A DNA stretch of 64,000 nt from Betaproteobacteria bacterium (GCA_020621865.1 JAHRYW010000003.1:124001-188000); one strand, 5' to 3'; shown: positions 44,592 through 55,514, counted from the first letter of the stretch. Translations and numbers: made by a program. The notes: generated from the sequence alone by a model not told the origin.

Positions 44592-44845
44592 ACTTTTCCA
44601 ATCAAAGGCCAACTTGGCGTATGCGGGGAAAGGCACCCGCCGACTCCGTTGCTGCCAAGCGCTCCTTTCAGACAGCGAGATGATCAGCGCGATCCAAAAA
44701 TCGGTGGCCCATATCATATTGGCATGCGACCCGGCGGATGCAAACCAAATATTCACCCGCCTTCAGGCTTGATCCAATCCCAACGACCAATGGATTACCC
44801 GCCCTTAACCGGATTGAACTGCAAACTCGCCTGCCGGGGAACGGT

Positions 44846-44886
44846 AATTTCGATTTTGGCCTTTTTTTGCCGCCGACCGTAGCATT
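44846..44886 (-). repeat. USS-like dispersed element, copy 8
   Basis: Minus-strand core AATGCTACGGTC (44875-44886), then GGCGGC, AAAAAAA, GGCC and AAAATCGAAATT. It lies 36 bases after the 3' end of the gene ending at 44922, same orientation as that gene. Confidence 0.9.
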
Positions 44887-44921
44887 CGATCGCTCCGCCC
44901 GGCGCCAGCGCAAAACCAGCC

Positions 44922-45971
44922 TCAGTCGGCCGTTCCCTGCCCGGCCACCGCGCCGCAGGCGTGGCAGAAACGCGAAAAGGCGCTCTTGCGCTGGTTGCAC
45001 ATGCCGCAATGGTCGAACAGGCAGATGCCGCAATGCGGGCAGTAGTCGATCGCCGTGTTGCCCAGGTCCACCGGCCGTTCGCAGCCGGGGCAGACCTTCT
45101 TGGCCAGGCGGGCCAGTGCCGTGTCGTAGCTGAGTTCCTTGCGCCGCTCGACATCGGGCAACGCCTCGGCCTGTTTCTGCTTTTCCAGGTAGCGGTTGAG
45201 CGCAATGATGGCGTAGCGGCCGACCAGCACGGTGATGACGATGCCGACGACGTAGCGCACATAGCCACCATAGCTCGGCAGGTAAGGCACCAGTTCTACA
45301 AAGAAGGCGAATAGCGCAAAGTAGATGAAGCCCCAGACGAAGGGCCACCAAGTACTCTGGCGCTTTCTGGCAAACAGCCAGCCGGCGACGGCGAGCAGCG
45401 GCAGCGTCAACGCCAGGCGGTAGCCGAAGACGCGCAGTTCCTGATGGCGCAGTTCGACATTCAGCTTTTCCGAGGCGGCGTCCTGCAGCACCTGCAGTTC
45501 GCGCTGGGCCCGCCCCTCGGCCTGGCGCGCATCAAGCAGGCTCTGCTGCTGGCGCTCGACATCGGCCAGCGCCTTGCGTTCGAGAATCTTCAGTTCGTCC
45601 AGCGCCTGCGTGCGCTCGATCAGTTCGCTGTCCTGCTCCGGACGCTGGGTGGCCCGGCGGGTCGCCAGCCAGTTGTTGAAGGTGTCGCGCGCCGCCGCCG
45701 AATTGGCCCGCGCGCCGTTCAGCTTCAACTGCGTCTGGTCATGCGCCTCCTGGGCGACCCGGCTGCTTTCCTGCAGCCCCTTCAACTCGTTGCGCAAGGC
45801 CGTGGCGGCCGGCTTGTCGATGAAATCGTCGAGCGTGTAGTAATGCTCGACCTTGGGCAGGTTGTGGACGATGGTCCCGCCCAGCCCGATCAGGAAGCTG
45901 GCAAAGACGAAGGCGACGATCCACAGCCCGAAACGGAACCATTTTTCCGACAAACGCAGCGCCTTGCTCAT
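44922..45971 (-). CDS. Membrane protein with periplasmic coiled coil and zinc-ribbon tail
   Basis: The 349-residue protein has an N-terminal helix (WIVAFVFASFLIGLGGTIV), a long coiled coil (about residues 60-165), three or four membrane helices (LALTLPLLAVAGWLFA; PFVWGFIYFALFAFFVELV; YVVGIVITVLVGRY) and a Cys-rich C-terminus with several CxxC-type knuckles (VCPGCERPVD, DYCPHCGICLFDHCGMC, FCHACGA), likely binding zinc. I do not recognise the family. It overlaps the DUF808 gene by four bases and shares its operon. Confidence 0.7.
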   Translation of the reverse strand: MSKALRLSEKWFRFGLWIVAFVFASFLIGLGGTIVHNLPKVEHYYTLDDFIDKPAATALRNELKGLQESSRVAQEAHDQTQLKLNGARANSAAARDTFNNWLATRRATQRPEQDSELIERTQALDELKILERKALADVERQQQSLLDARQAEGRAQRELQVLQDAASEKLNVELRHQELRVFGYRLALTLPLLAVAGWLFARKRQSTWWPFVWGFIYFALFAFFVELVPYLPSYGGYVRYVVGIVITVLVGRYAIIALNRYLEKQKQAEALPDVERRKELSYDTALARLAKKVCPGCERPVDLGNTAIDYCPHCGICLFDHCGMCNQRKSAFSRFCHACGAVAGQGTAD

Positions 45972-46894
45972 GCCATCTCCCCTTTGCCCAATCGTTTGCG
46001 CAACGCGCCGAAGGTCAGCATGCCAAGCAGCGCAACCGCCCCGGCCACGATGCCGAGGGCGGCGTCGAGCAACAGTGCAAGCGCGCTACCCAGTCCGCCA
46101 GCCTGCGCGGCAAGCTGCTCAATACCATGATGCACCGGCCCTATGCCGTGCGACAGGATACCGCCACCGACCAGGAACATCGCCGCCGTACCGACCACGG
46201 TCAGCAGTTTCATCAGCTTCGGCGCCGCCAGCAGCAGGCCCTTGCCGACCAACTTGGCCGCACTGCTGCCTTTTTGCAGCAACCAGGCACCGACGTCGTC
46301 CATCTTGACGATGCCGGCGACGATGCCATAGACGCCGACGGTCATGATCAGGCCGATGCCGGCCAGCACCGAGAACTGCGTGCCGAGCGGCTGGCTGGCC
46401 ACGGTGCCCAGCGCGATGACGATGATTTCGGCCGACAGCACGAAATCGGTACGGATTGCCCCCTTGATCTTGTCCGCCTCGAAAGCTGCCAGATCGATCG
46501 TCTCATCAGCCACTGCCGCCAGTTCGCCGGCATGCTGGGCGGCATCCTCCTCGGCGCTGTGCAGCCACTTGTGGGCCAGCTTCTCGACACCCTCCAGGCA
46601 CAGATAGATGCCGCCGATCATCAGCAGCGGCATGACCAGCCACGGCGCAAAAGCGCTGATCGCCAGCGCCGCCGGCACCAGGATCACCTTGTTCTTCAAC
46701 GAACCGACAGCCACCGCCCAAACCACCGGCAATTCGCGTTCGGCGGCAATCCCTGCCACCTGCTGGGCGTTCAGCGCCAGATCGTCGCCGAGCACGCCGG
46801 CGGTTTTCTTGGCCGCCACCTTGGTCAGGATCGCGACGTCGTCGAGAATCGTCGCAATGTCGTCGATCAGGGCAAGCAGACTGGCTCCGGCCAT
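45968..46894 (-). CDS. yedI: DUF808 inner-membrane protein (YedI-like)
   Basis: The 308-residue protein matches DUF808/YedI: SLLALIDDIATILDDVAILTKVAAKKTAGVLGDDLALNA, then several membrane helices and a KGAIRTDFVLSAEIIVIALG segment. The family is of unknown function, located in the inner membrane. It lies directly after the 63-aa gene and is coupled to the zinc-ribbon membrane protein. Confidence 0.9.
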   Translation of the reverse strand: MAGASLLALIDDIATILDDVAILTKVAAKKTAGVLGDDLALNAQQVAGIAAERELPVVWAVAVGSLKNKVILVPAALAISAFAPWLVMPLLMIGGIYLCLEGVEKLAHKWLHSAEEDAAQHAGELAAVADETIDLAAFEADKIKGAIRTDFVLSAEIIVIALGTVASQPLGTQFSVLAGIGLIMTVGVYGIVAGIVKMDDVGAWLLQKGSSAAKLVGKGLLLAAPKLMKLLTVVGTAAMFLVGGGILSHGIGPVHHGIEQLAAQAGGLGSALALLLDAALGIVAGAVALLGMLTFGALRKRLGKGEMA

Positions 46895-47086
46895 CTATTG
46901 CTCCCCGTTCAGCGAAAATTCACGTATCCAGTTGGCCCGGCGGTCGATTTGCGAGCGGCGGTCAATGGCCACCAGGCCTTCCCTGGTTTCATAGGGCGGC
47001 GGCGCAATCAGCTTGCTGACCCGGCGATCCATCTCGCGCGGGCGGTGGGCGGCCTCTCCGGCCTGTTCCTGCGGCATGTCGTTCAT
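46895..47086 (-). CDS. Small 63-residue hypothetical protein
   Basis: The ATG at 47086 follows GAGGTG at good spacing. The 63 residues are polar and Arg-rich (HRPREMDRRVSKLIAPPPYETREGLVAIDRRSQIDRRANWIREF), with no signal peptide. Stop abuts the yedI start, so it is the first gene of the three-gene operon. Unknown function. Confidence 0.6.
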   Translation of the reverse strand: MNDMPQEQAGEAAHRPREMDRRVSKLIAPPPYETREGLVAIDRRSQIDRRANWIREFSLNGEQ

Positions 47087-47344
47087 GTCGGCACCTCGGT
47101 TGAGGGTCAATTTGCCGATTATGCCACGGTAATCGACAGCACGCCCCCTGGCCCCGGCTCCGCGCAAAATGCACCGCACACCAGAACAGCATGACAGCGG
47201 CAACGCATCGCCAAGCTCCGGCTGGCAATGACCATCGACGTACTACGCCGAAATGACTATAGTGGCGAAAATTTTGCTAAATATAACCAAAGTCATACGA
47301 GGGGGCTCTCGCCAAACCGGAAATACCGGGGCCGGGGCATAGAA
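47087..47344. promoter_or_regulatory. Divergent promoter region upstream of TonB-dependent receptor
   Basis: The 258 bases separate the three-gene minus operon from the receptor. An A/T-rich stretch at about 47265-47300 (AAAATTTTGCTAAATATAACC) likely holds the receptor promoter. No Fur-box match or cobalamin riboswitch was recognised. Confidence 0.4.
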
Positions 47345-49372
47345 ATGTTCAGAAAAACCATGCTTGCCGCCGGTCTGGCGGCGCTATACGCCTCGGCGCC
47401 CGCGCTGGCCGACAACGTCGACGAGGAAGAACTCGCACTGGCCTACGGCGACAAGACGACGATCAGCCTGGCCACCGGCTCCAAGCAGAGCCTGCGGCGC
47501 GCCCCTGCCGTCGCCACGGTGATCACCGCCGAAGACATCGCCGCAATCGGGGCCACCGACATCGACGAGGTTCTGGAAACAGTGCCCGGCCTGCACGTCG
47601 GCCGCGTTTCCAGCATGGGTCAGGCGATGTACATCATGCGCGGGGTCTACGGCACCAACAATCCGCAAGTATTGATGTTGCAGAACGGCATCCCGGTCAC
47701 CGTCGGCATCACCAACAACAAGGGTAACCTGTGGGGCGGCCTGCCAGTCGAGAACATCGCCCGCATCGAGGTCTTGCGCGGTCCCGGCTCGGCACTTTAC
47801 GGCGCCGACGCCTTCGCTGGTGTCATCAACATCATCACCAAAACCGCCGACGACATCCGGGGTACGCAAGTTGGCGTCCGCACCGGCCAGGATCAGCGCC
47901 GGGACGCCTGGTTCCAGCATGGCGGCCGGATGGGCGACGTCGCAGTCGCCGCTTTTCTGCGGGCCGGCTCGACCGACGGCTTCGACCGTCAGGTCGAATC
48001 GGATGCCCGCGGCCGCAGCGGCCCGGTGAATATCGGCCAGACAGCAATCGACGGCAGCCTTGACCTGTCCCTCGGCCAATGGCGCTGGCGTACCGGCTAC
48101 AAGCTGCGCGACGACATGGGCACCTACGCCGGCATCGCCCAGGCGCTCGACCCCTACGGCAAGGGCCGCAGCGAGCGCTTCACCAGCGACCTGTCGTGGA
48201 CCGCTAACGACTTCGCGCCCAACTGGAGCGCCGGCACGACGATCGCCTTCATGCACTACAAGCAGACCTTTCCGAGCGCAGCCCATTTGCTGCCGCCGTT
48301 CGGCGCCTTCACCAGCGACCTGCTCGGCGCCCCGGAATTCGCCGACCGCCAGTGGCGGCTCTCCGCCTTCGCCACCTACACCGGCTTCAATGATCATCAG
48401 ATTCGCCTCGGCATCGGCTACGACGACATCGACATGTACATGACGCGGGAGTACCGCAACTTCGATTACAACGGAGCCGGCGTTCCGATTCCCGCTCCCG
48501 CCGGGTACAGCGCGACACCGTTCATCCTGCCCCAGCAGCGCCAGGTGAAATACGTTTACGTTCAGGACGAGTGGAACTTCGCCCGCAACTGGACGCTGAC
48601 CGCCGGCCTGCGCCACGACCACTACTCCGATTTCGGCGACACCACCAATCCGCGCCTGGCGCTGGTCTGGGATACAGCCGCCGACCTGACTACCAAGCTG
48701 ATGTTCGGCACTGCTTTCCGGGCCCCGTCGTTTACCGAGCAGTATTCGACCAATAACCCGATCGGCCAGGGTAACCCGGCGATCACCCCGGAGCGGAACC
48801 AGACGCTGGAACTCGCCTTTGCCTGGCAGGCCCGGCACGATCTGCAGCTCAACCTGAGCCTCTTCCGCTACGAAATGCAGGACATCATCCGCACCACCCC
48901 CGTTGCCGGCGGCACGATGTACACCAACACCGGCCGGCAGCACGGCACGGGTTTCGAACTGGAAGGCAGTTGGGAGATCTCATCCACGCTGCGCCTGACT
49001 GGCCACTACTCGGCGCAGAAATCGACCGATGAAAGCACCGGCCAGGATGCCGGCTACGCCCCGAACCGGCACCTCTACCTGCGCGGCGACTGGCTACCCG
49101 CCGCCTATTGGATGCTGAGCGGCCAGATCAATCATGTCGCCGACCGCCGCCGGCCGGCCGGCGACACCCGCCCGCCCGTGCCCGACTACACGACCGTCGA
49201 CCTGACGCTACGCACGAGCCTGGCCAGCGCCTACGGCTGGAGCTTCGCCGCCTCGGTACGCAATCTGTTCAACGCCGATGTCCGCGAACCGAGCGCCTAC
49301 CCGGTGCGCATCCAGTACGACCTGCCGGGCGCCCCAAGGACATTCTGGCTACAAGCGACCTACGACCTGTAG
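47345..49372 (+). CDS. TonB-dependent outer-membrane receptor
   Basis: The ATG at 47345 gives a 675-residue precursor with signal peptide (MFRKTMLAAGLAALYASAPALA). The plug domain is clear: LRRAPAVATVITAEDIAAIGATDIDEVLETVPG, NIARIEVLRGPGSALYGADAFAGVINIITK. A beta-barrel follows and the last residues FWLQATYDL end in a hydrophobic position suited for BAM recognition. It resembles CirA/FepA-like siderophore or vitamin receptors; the ligand cannot be told. The gene stands alone, without TonB/ExbBD or ABC transporter nearby. Confidence 0.92.
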   Translation: MFRKTMLAAGLAALYASAPALADNVDEEELALAYGDKTTISLATGSKQSLRRAPAVATVITAEDIAAIGATDIDEVLETVPGLHVGRVSSMGQAMYIMRGVYGTNNPQVLMLQNGIPVTVGITNNKGNLWGGLPVENIARIEVLRGPGSALYGADAFAGVINIITKTADDIRGTQVGVRTGQDQRRDAWFQHGGRMGDVAVAAFLRAGSTDGFDRQVESDARGRSGPVNIGQTAIDGSLDLSLGQWRWRTGYKLRDDMGTYAGIAQALDPYGKGRSERFTSDLSWTANDFAPNWSAGTTIAFMHYKQTFPSAAHLLPPFGAFTSDLLGAPEFADRQWRLSAFATYTGFNDHQIRLGIGYDDIDMYMTREYRNFDYNGAGVPIPAPAGYSATPFILPQQRQVKYVYVQDEWNFARNWTLTAGLRHDHYSDFGDTTNPRLALVWDTAADLTTKLMFGTAFRAPSFTEQYSTNNPIGQGNPAITPERNQTLELAFAWQARHDLQLNLSLFRYEMQDIIRTTPVAGGTMYTNTGRQHGTGFELEGSWEISSTLRLTGHYSAQKSTDESTGQDAGYAPNRHLYLRGDWLPAAYWMLSGQINHVADRRRPAGDTRPPVPDYTTVDLTLRTSLASAYGWSFAASVRNLFNADVREPSAYPVRIQYDLPGAPRTFWLQATYDL

Positions 49373-49405
49373 AATCGCGGCCGTCCCCGTTTCAGACTGC
49401 CGCGC

Positions 49406-51347
<1,942 letters not shown>

Positions 51348-51355
<8 letters not shown>

Positions 51356-52220
51356 GCCCGCCGAACAGCGCCGCCGGCTGCTGCTCGCCGGTTTGGCCGC
51401 GGTGCTCGGCGGCTGCTCCTTGCTCCCCGCCCGGGCACCCGAGACGCCGACCGCCAAGCCAAAGATCGGCCTGGCCCTGGGCGGTGGCGCGGCGCGTGGC
51501 TTCGCCCACATCGGCGTCATCAAGATGCTTGAAGCGCACGATATCGTGCCCGACTACGTGGTCGGTACCAGTGCCGGCGCCGTGGTCGGCTCGCTGTATG
51601 CCGGTGGCCACGATGCCTTCGCGATGCAGAAGATCGCCCAGCAGCTCGACGAGAAGATCTTCGCCGACTGGACGCTGGGCGGACGCGGCCTGCTCAAGGG
51701 GGAGGCTCTGCAGGATTTCATCAACCAGCACCTGAACAGGCGGCCGCTGGAAAAGCTGAACAAACCCTTCGCCACTGTCGCCACCGACCTCAACAGCGGC
51801 GAGCGCGTGATCTTCCGGACCGGCGACACCGGCATGGCCGTGCGCGCCTCGGCGGCGGTGCCCGGCGTTTTCCAGCCGACGCAGTTTCATGGCCACAGTT
51901 ACGTCGATGGCGGCCTGAGCAGCCCGATTCCGGTCCAGGCGGCACGCGAAATGGGTGCCGACATCGTCATCGCCGTCGACATCTCGGCCCGCCCCGAAGG
52001 CCAGCCGACCGACAGCCTGACGGCAATCATCTGGCAGACGACGACCATCATGGGCGGCGTCATCGGCGCCAATGAGTTGAAAAGCGCCGATATCGTGATC
52101 CGTCCCAAGCTGCCCTACGTCAAATCCTGGGATTTCGCCGCCCGCCACGACGCCATGCTCGAAGGCGAACGCGCCGCCCTCGCCGCGCTGCCGGCCATCC
52201 GCTCCAAGCTCAGGCCGTAA
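51348..52220 (+). CDS. Lipoprotein patatin-like phospholipase (RssA-type)
   Basis: Starting at the ATG at 51348, overlapping parE, the 290-residue protein has an Arg-rich N-terminus and lipobox (RRRLLLAGLAAVLGGC), so it is predicted to be lipid-anchored. The patatin domain shows GLALGGGAARGFAHIG (oxyanion), GTSAGAVVGSLYA (nucleophile) and VDGGLSSPIPV (catalytic Asp). It probably hydrolyses lipid esters at the envelope. The 3' end is short of the next, convergent gene by 18 bases. Confidence 0.88.
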
Positions 52221-52238
52221 GCCGGCGTACTGACCCGG

Positions 52239-53054
52239 TCAGCGCATAATCGTCGCGTACTGCGCGCCGGCCTGGTCGAGTACCTGGGCAATGCGTTCAC
52301 TGCTCGTCACCACATTCTGTACGGCCAGGCCGTCACCGCGGTCGGCGACGCCCAGGCGGCTGATCGCGCTGTCGAAAAATATCCACTGGTTCTTGGCCAG
52401 GCCGATGGCGTCGCGGCTGGCCGGCGAGTTTTCGCGGGCGGTATCGAGTTCCTGCAGGCCGGTCGCGAATTCCTTGCGCGCCTGCTCGATGTCGATGACC
52501 ACCCCTTGCGAGCGGTTGCCGGCCTGGGCCAGCAGATAGAGCCGGGCCAGCCGCTGGGAGAGCATGTTGAGCCGTGAGGAAAGATCGAGCAGGCGGCCGA
52601 CCGGGGTGTCGCCCTCGGCCTCGATCTGCATGCTCAGCTTGCCGGCGTGGAGCATTAATTCGTCGGCCAGCTGATTGACGCGTTCGGTGCTCGTTGGTGC
52701 CGGCCTCTCACGCAAGGCGGCGCGCATTTCCTGCCACAGCACCTGACTGCGAGCGAGTATCCGCTGGACGCCTGGCTTCCGGGCATTACGGGCGAGACGG
52801 CCGAATTCGGCATCGACCTCGCCCACCGACGCATCGATCTGCTTCAAGGCCTGGCCGGCCTGCAAGCCCATGCCGGCCTGCTGGTAGAGCTTGGCCAAGC
52901 GCTGCGACTGCATGCGCAGGCGGCCGGCACTGACGATATCCTGGGCCGTCTGGCCGGTATCGGCGGCCGATGCGGCCTGGGCAGGAGAAAGGGCGGCGAA
53001 AACAGCCAGGGAAATCGCCACAGCCAGGCGGCGCGCAACACAAAATCGGGGCAT
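52239..53054 (-). CDS. Exported protein with tandem PilJ-type sensory domains
   Basis: From the ATG at 53054 the 271-residue protein has a signal peptide (LAVAISLAVFAALSPAQA) and two copies of the PilJ N-terminal sensor domain: AGRLRMQSQRLAKLYQQAGMG and SSRLNMLSQRLARLYLLAQAG. In PilJ and NarX-like sensors this helical domain is periplasmic and attached to a signalling unit, but here it stands alone without membrane helix or output domain. Such proteins could be ligand-binding partners. No clear ribosome site. Confidence 0.8.
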   Translation of the reverse strand: MPRFCVARRLAVAISLAVFAALSPAQAASAADTGQTAQDIVSAGRLRMQSQRLAKLYQQAGMGLQAGQALKQIDASVGEVDAEFGRLARNARKPGVQRILARSQVLWQEMRAALRERPAPTSTERVNQLADELMLHAGKLSMQIEAEGDTPVGRLLDLSSRLNMLSQRLARLYLLAQAGNRSQGVVIDIEQARKEFATGLQELDTARENSPASRDAIGLAKNQWIFFDSAISRLGVADRGDGLAVQNVVTSSERIAQVLDQAGAQYATIMR

Positions 53055-53152
53055 CTTGAAATGGTATTTCGGGTGATCGGGGCCGGCATTGGACCACGCC
53101 AAGATTGCACGCCCTTTACAAGAGCGCCGCTTGACCTATCATTCGCCCCACC

Positions 53153-55090
53153 ATGCCCGACGTTTCCCCCCGCATCCTGTCCGTCATCCCGCCGATGACG
53201 CAGCTGAACACCCCCTACCCGGCCACTGCCTACCTGACCGGTTTCCTGCGTTCGCGCGGATTTCACGCCGAACAGTGCGACCTGGCGCTGGCCCTGGTCC
53301 TCGAACTGCTGTCGCCGGCCGGCCTGCCCAAACTCAAGGCGGCGGCCGAGGCGATTCCCGGCAAGAAGCGCTCGGCGACGCTGAAGACCTTCCTCAACCA
53401 GTACGAGCGCTACCTCGCCAGCATCGGTCCGGCCATCGCGCTGCTCCAGGGCCGCGACGGTTCGATCGCCCACCGCATCTGTAGCCGTGCCTTCCTGCCC
53501 GAGGGGCCGCGCTTCGCCGCGCTCGACAACTACATCGACGAAGAAGGCGGCGACCCGCTGGCCTGGGCTTTCGGCTCGCTCGGCGTGCAGGACAAGGCGC
53601 GCCACCTGGCCACGCTCTACCTGAACGATCTGGCCGACGTGCTGCGCGAGGCGGTCGACACCCGCTTCGAATTCGTCCGCTACGCCGAATCGCTGGCCCA
53701 GAGCCAGGCCAGCTTCAACCCGCTGGCCACGGCGCTGGCCGCGCCGCCGACGCTGGTCGATGAGGTTTTGCAAAATCTGGTAAAAAATGCCATTGAGCGC
53801 GCCCCGAAGGAAGTCCCCTTGGGGGATAGCCTTCCGGACATCGTGCTGATTTCCGTGCCCTTCCCCGGCTCGGTCTATGCCGCCTTCCGGATCGCCCAGA
53901 CGATCAAGGCCAAATACCCGAAGATCGTCACCGTGCTCGGCGGCGGCTACGTCAATACCGAACTGCGCGAACTGGCCGAGCCGCGCGTCTTCGACTATTT
54001 CGACTACGTCACGCTCGACGATGGCGAGAAACCCCTGCTCGCGCTGTTCGAATACCTGGCCGGCAAGCGCCCACGCCTCAACCTGGTCCGCACCTTTGCC
54101 CGCGTCGACGGGGCCGTTCGCTACTTCAACAGCCAGGAGCCCGACATCCCCTTCGAGGAAGTCGGCACGCCGACCTGGGACGGCCTGCCGCTCGACAGCT
54201 ACCTATCGCTGCTCGACATGCTCAATCCGATGCACCGACTGTGGTCGGACGGCCACTGGAACAAGCTGACCGTCGCCCACGGCTGCTACTGGAAGAAATG
54301 CAGCTTCTGCGACGTCAGCCTCGACTACATCGGCCGCTACGACGCGGCCAGCGCCAGCACGACCGTCGACCGCATCGAGCGCATCGTCAAAGAGACCGGC
54401 CACAGCGGCTTTCATTTCGTCGACGAAGCGGCGCCGCCAAAAGCCCTGCGCGCGCTGGCCGAGGAACTGCAGCGGCGCAACCGGGCGATTTCCTGGTGGG
54501 GCAACATCCGCTTTGAGAAATCCTTCACCCCCGAGCTTTGCCTGCAACTGGCCGACAGCGGCTGCATCGCCGTTTCCGGCGGCCTGGAAGTCGCCTCCGA
54601 CCGCCTGCTCGGCCTGATGAAGAAAGGCGTCTCGGTCGACCAGGTGGCCCGCGTCACCCGCGCCTTCACCGATGCCGGCATTCTGGTCCATGCCTACCTG
54701 ATGTACGGCTTCCCAACGCAAACCGTGCAGGACACCGTCGATGCGCTGGAATACGTGCGCCAGCTGTTCGCTGAAGGATGCATCCAGTCCGGCTACTTCC
54801 ACCGCTTCTCGTGCACCGTGCATTCGCCGGTCGGCCAGAATCCGGCCGAGTACGGCATCAAGCTGCAGCCCTTGCCGCCCGGCAAGTTCGCCAAAAACGA
54901 CGTGCATTTCATCGACCCGACCGGCGTCGACCACGACCGCCTCGGCCAGGCGCTGAACAAGGCGCTCTACAACTACATGCACGGCATCGGGCTGGACGAG
55001 GACGTCCGCGCCTGGTTCGACGACCGCGTGCCGAAACCGCGCGTCGGCCGCCACTTCATCGCCAAGGCGCTCGGCGCCCGTTACGACTGA
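53153..55090 (+). CDS. B12-binding-type radical SAM protein
   Basis: The 645-residue protein has an N-terminal cobalamin-binding-like region (LSVIPPMTQLNTPYPATAYLTGFLRSRGF, then IVTVLGGGYVNTELRELAEP and YVTLDDGEKPLLALFEYL) and a radical SAM core with cluster motif HGCYWKKCSFCDVS (C-x4-C-x2-C) near residue 383. SAM/glycine features: FVDEAAPPKALRALAEEL, GGLEVASDRLLGLMKKGVS. B12 radical SAM enzymes methylate or rearrange unreactive carbons; this substrate is unknown. The gene carries a hairpin-like insertion near 53809. It is coupled to a 122-aa gene by TGATG. Confidence 0.87.
   Translation: MPDVSPRILSVIPPMTQLNTPYPATAYLTGFLRSRGFHAEQCDLALALVLELLSPAGLPKLKAAAEAIPGKKRSATLKTFLNQYERYLASIGPAIALLQGRDGSIAHRICSRAFLPEGPRFAALDNYIDEEGGDPLAWAFGSLGVQDKARHLATLYLNDLADVLREAVDTRFEFVRYAESLAQSQASFNPLATALAAPPTLVDEVLQNLVKNAIERAPKEVPLGDSLPDIVLISVPFPGSVYAAFRIAQTIKAKYPKIVTVLGGGYVNTELRELAEPRVFDYFDYVTLDDGEKPLLALFEYLAGKRPRLNLVRTFARVDGAVRYFNSQEPDIPFEEVGTPTWDGLPLDSYLSLLDMLNPMHRLWSDGHWNKLTVAHGCYWKKCSFCDVSLDYIGRYDAASASTTVDRIERIVKETGHSGFHFVDEAAPPKALRALAEELQRRNRAISWWGNIRFEKSFTPELCLQLADSGCIAVSGGLEVASDRLLGLMKKGVSVDQVARVTRAFTDAGILVHAYLMYGFPTQTVQDTVDALEYVRQLFAEGCIQSGYFHRFSCTVHSPVGQNPAEYGIKLQPLPPGKFAKNDVHFIDPTGVDHDRLGQALNKALYNYMHGIGLDEDVRAWFDDRVPKPRVGRHFIAKALGARYD
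53809..53835. repeat. Hairpin inside the B12 radical SAM gene
   Basis: GGAAG-TCCCC-TTG-GGGGA-TAGC-CTTCC forms an interrupted stem within the coding region (residues about 219-228, PKEVPLGDSL). The flanking A/T-richer stretch (53763-53795) differs from the surrounding codon use. A small palindromic insertion is possible. Confidence 0.5.
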
Positions 55091-55458
55091 TGCGCGTCCG
55101 CGACGACACCCCTCCTACCCCGCGCGGCATCCGCGTCGCGCTGATCTTCGCGCTGGCCGCCGAACGCCTGAGCGCCTATTACGAACACGGCCAGTGGCTG
55201 ACCGAGGCCCAGGGCGCAACGCTGGCCGCCGACTGGCTGGCCCGTTCGAAAAACAGCCTACCGCTGGGCGAACGCCGCCAGCTATCGGCGCTCAGCAACC
55301 AGTTCGCCCGGCAGATCGCCGGCCAGCTCTCGCGCGAAGCCGGCCTCTACACGGCGCATGAAATGACCGAAGCGCTCGACCCGAATTACCACTCCGAACT
55401 CGCCCAGACCATGCTCGCCGAGTGTGAAAAACTGCTCGATGAAGGCGCGACCGGTTAA
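55090..55458 (+). CDS. Hypothetical protein coupled to the radical SAM gene
   Basis: The start ATG shares one base with the radical SAM stop (TGATG), giving 122 residues. The protein is helical and soluble, with GIRVALIFALAAERLSAYYEHGQWLTEAQG and a LAQTMLAECEKLLDEGATG C-terminus. No family is recognised. Strict coupling suggests it is a partner or substrate of the radical SAM enzyme, though it lacks the short, Cys-rich look of most RiPP precursors. The stop codon forms the first base of a USS-like core. Confidence 0.7.
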   Translation: MRVRDDTPPTPRGIRVALIFALAAERLSAYYEHGQWLTEAQGATLAADWLARSKNSLPLGERRQLSALSNQFARQIAGQLSREAGLYTAHEMTEALDPNYHSELAQTMLAECEKLLDEGATG

Positions 55459-55497
55459 ATGCTACGGTCAGCCCCAAAAAACGGCCAAAAATAAAAA
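55458..55497 (+). repeat. USS-like dispersed element, copy 9 (starts in a stop codon)
   Basis: Core AATGCTACGGTC (55458-55469) begins with the last A of the TAA stop of the 122-aa gene, then AGCCCC, AAAAAA, CGGCC and AAAAATAAAAA. Its final A-run is the U-tract of the minus-strand terminator 55498-55514. Confidence 0.9.
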
Positions 55498-55514
55498 GGG
55501 CGCCAGCGGCGCCC
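55486..55514 (-). terminator. Terminator of the CsgG-like gene, built with USS-like A-tract
   Basis: On the minus strand, GGGCGCC-GCT-GGCGCCC is a perfect 7-base stem followed by TTTTTATTTTT, which is the complement of the USS-like element's terminal A/T tract. It ends the gene at 55536. Confidence 0.85.

Larger units (their letters stand above)
44507..44921. other. Intergenic region: operon promoter, inverted repeat and USS-like element
   Basis: About 415 bases without a gene. The A/T-rich part (44521-44600) should hold the promoter of the signalling operon and contains the inverted repeat at 44559-44591. The part nearest the neighbouring operon holds a USS-like element. Nothing recognised between about 44610 and 44840. 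Confidence 0.6.

Noticed and set aside
47087-47344. Fur box or cobalamin riboswitch for the TonB-dependent receptor
   Set aside because: No convincing match to a Fur 19-mer or to the B12-box was seen.
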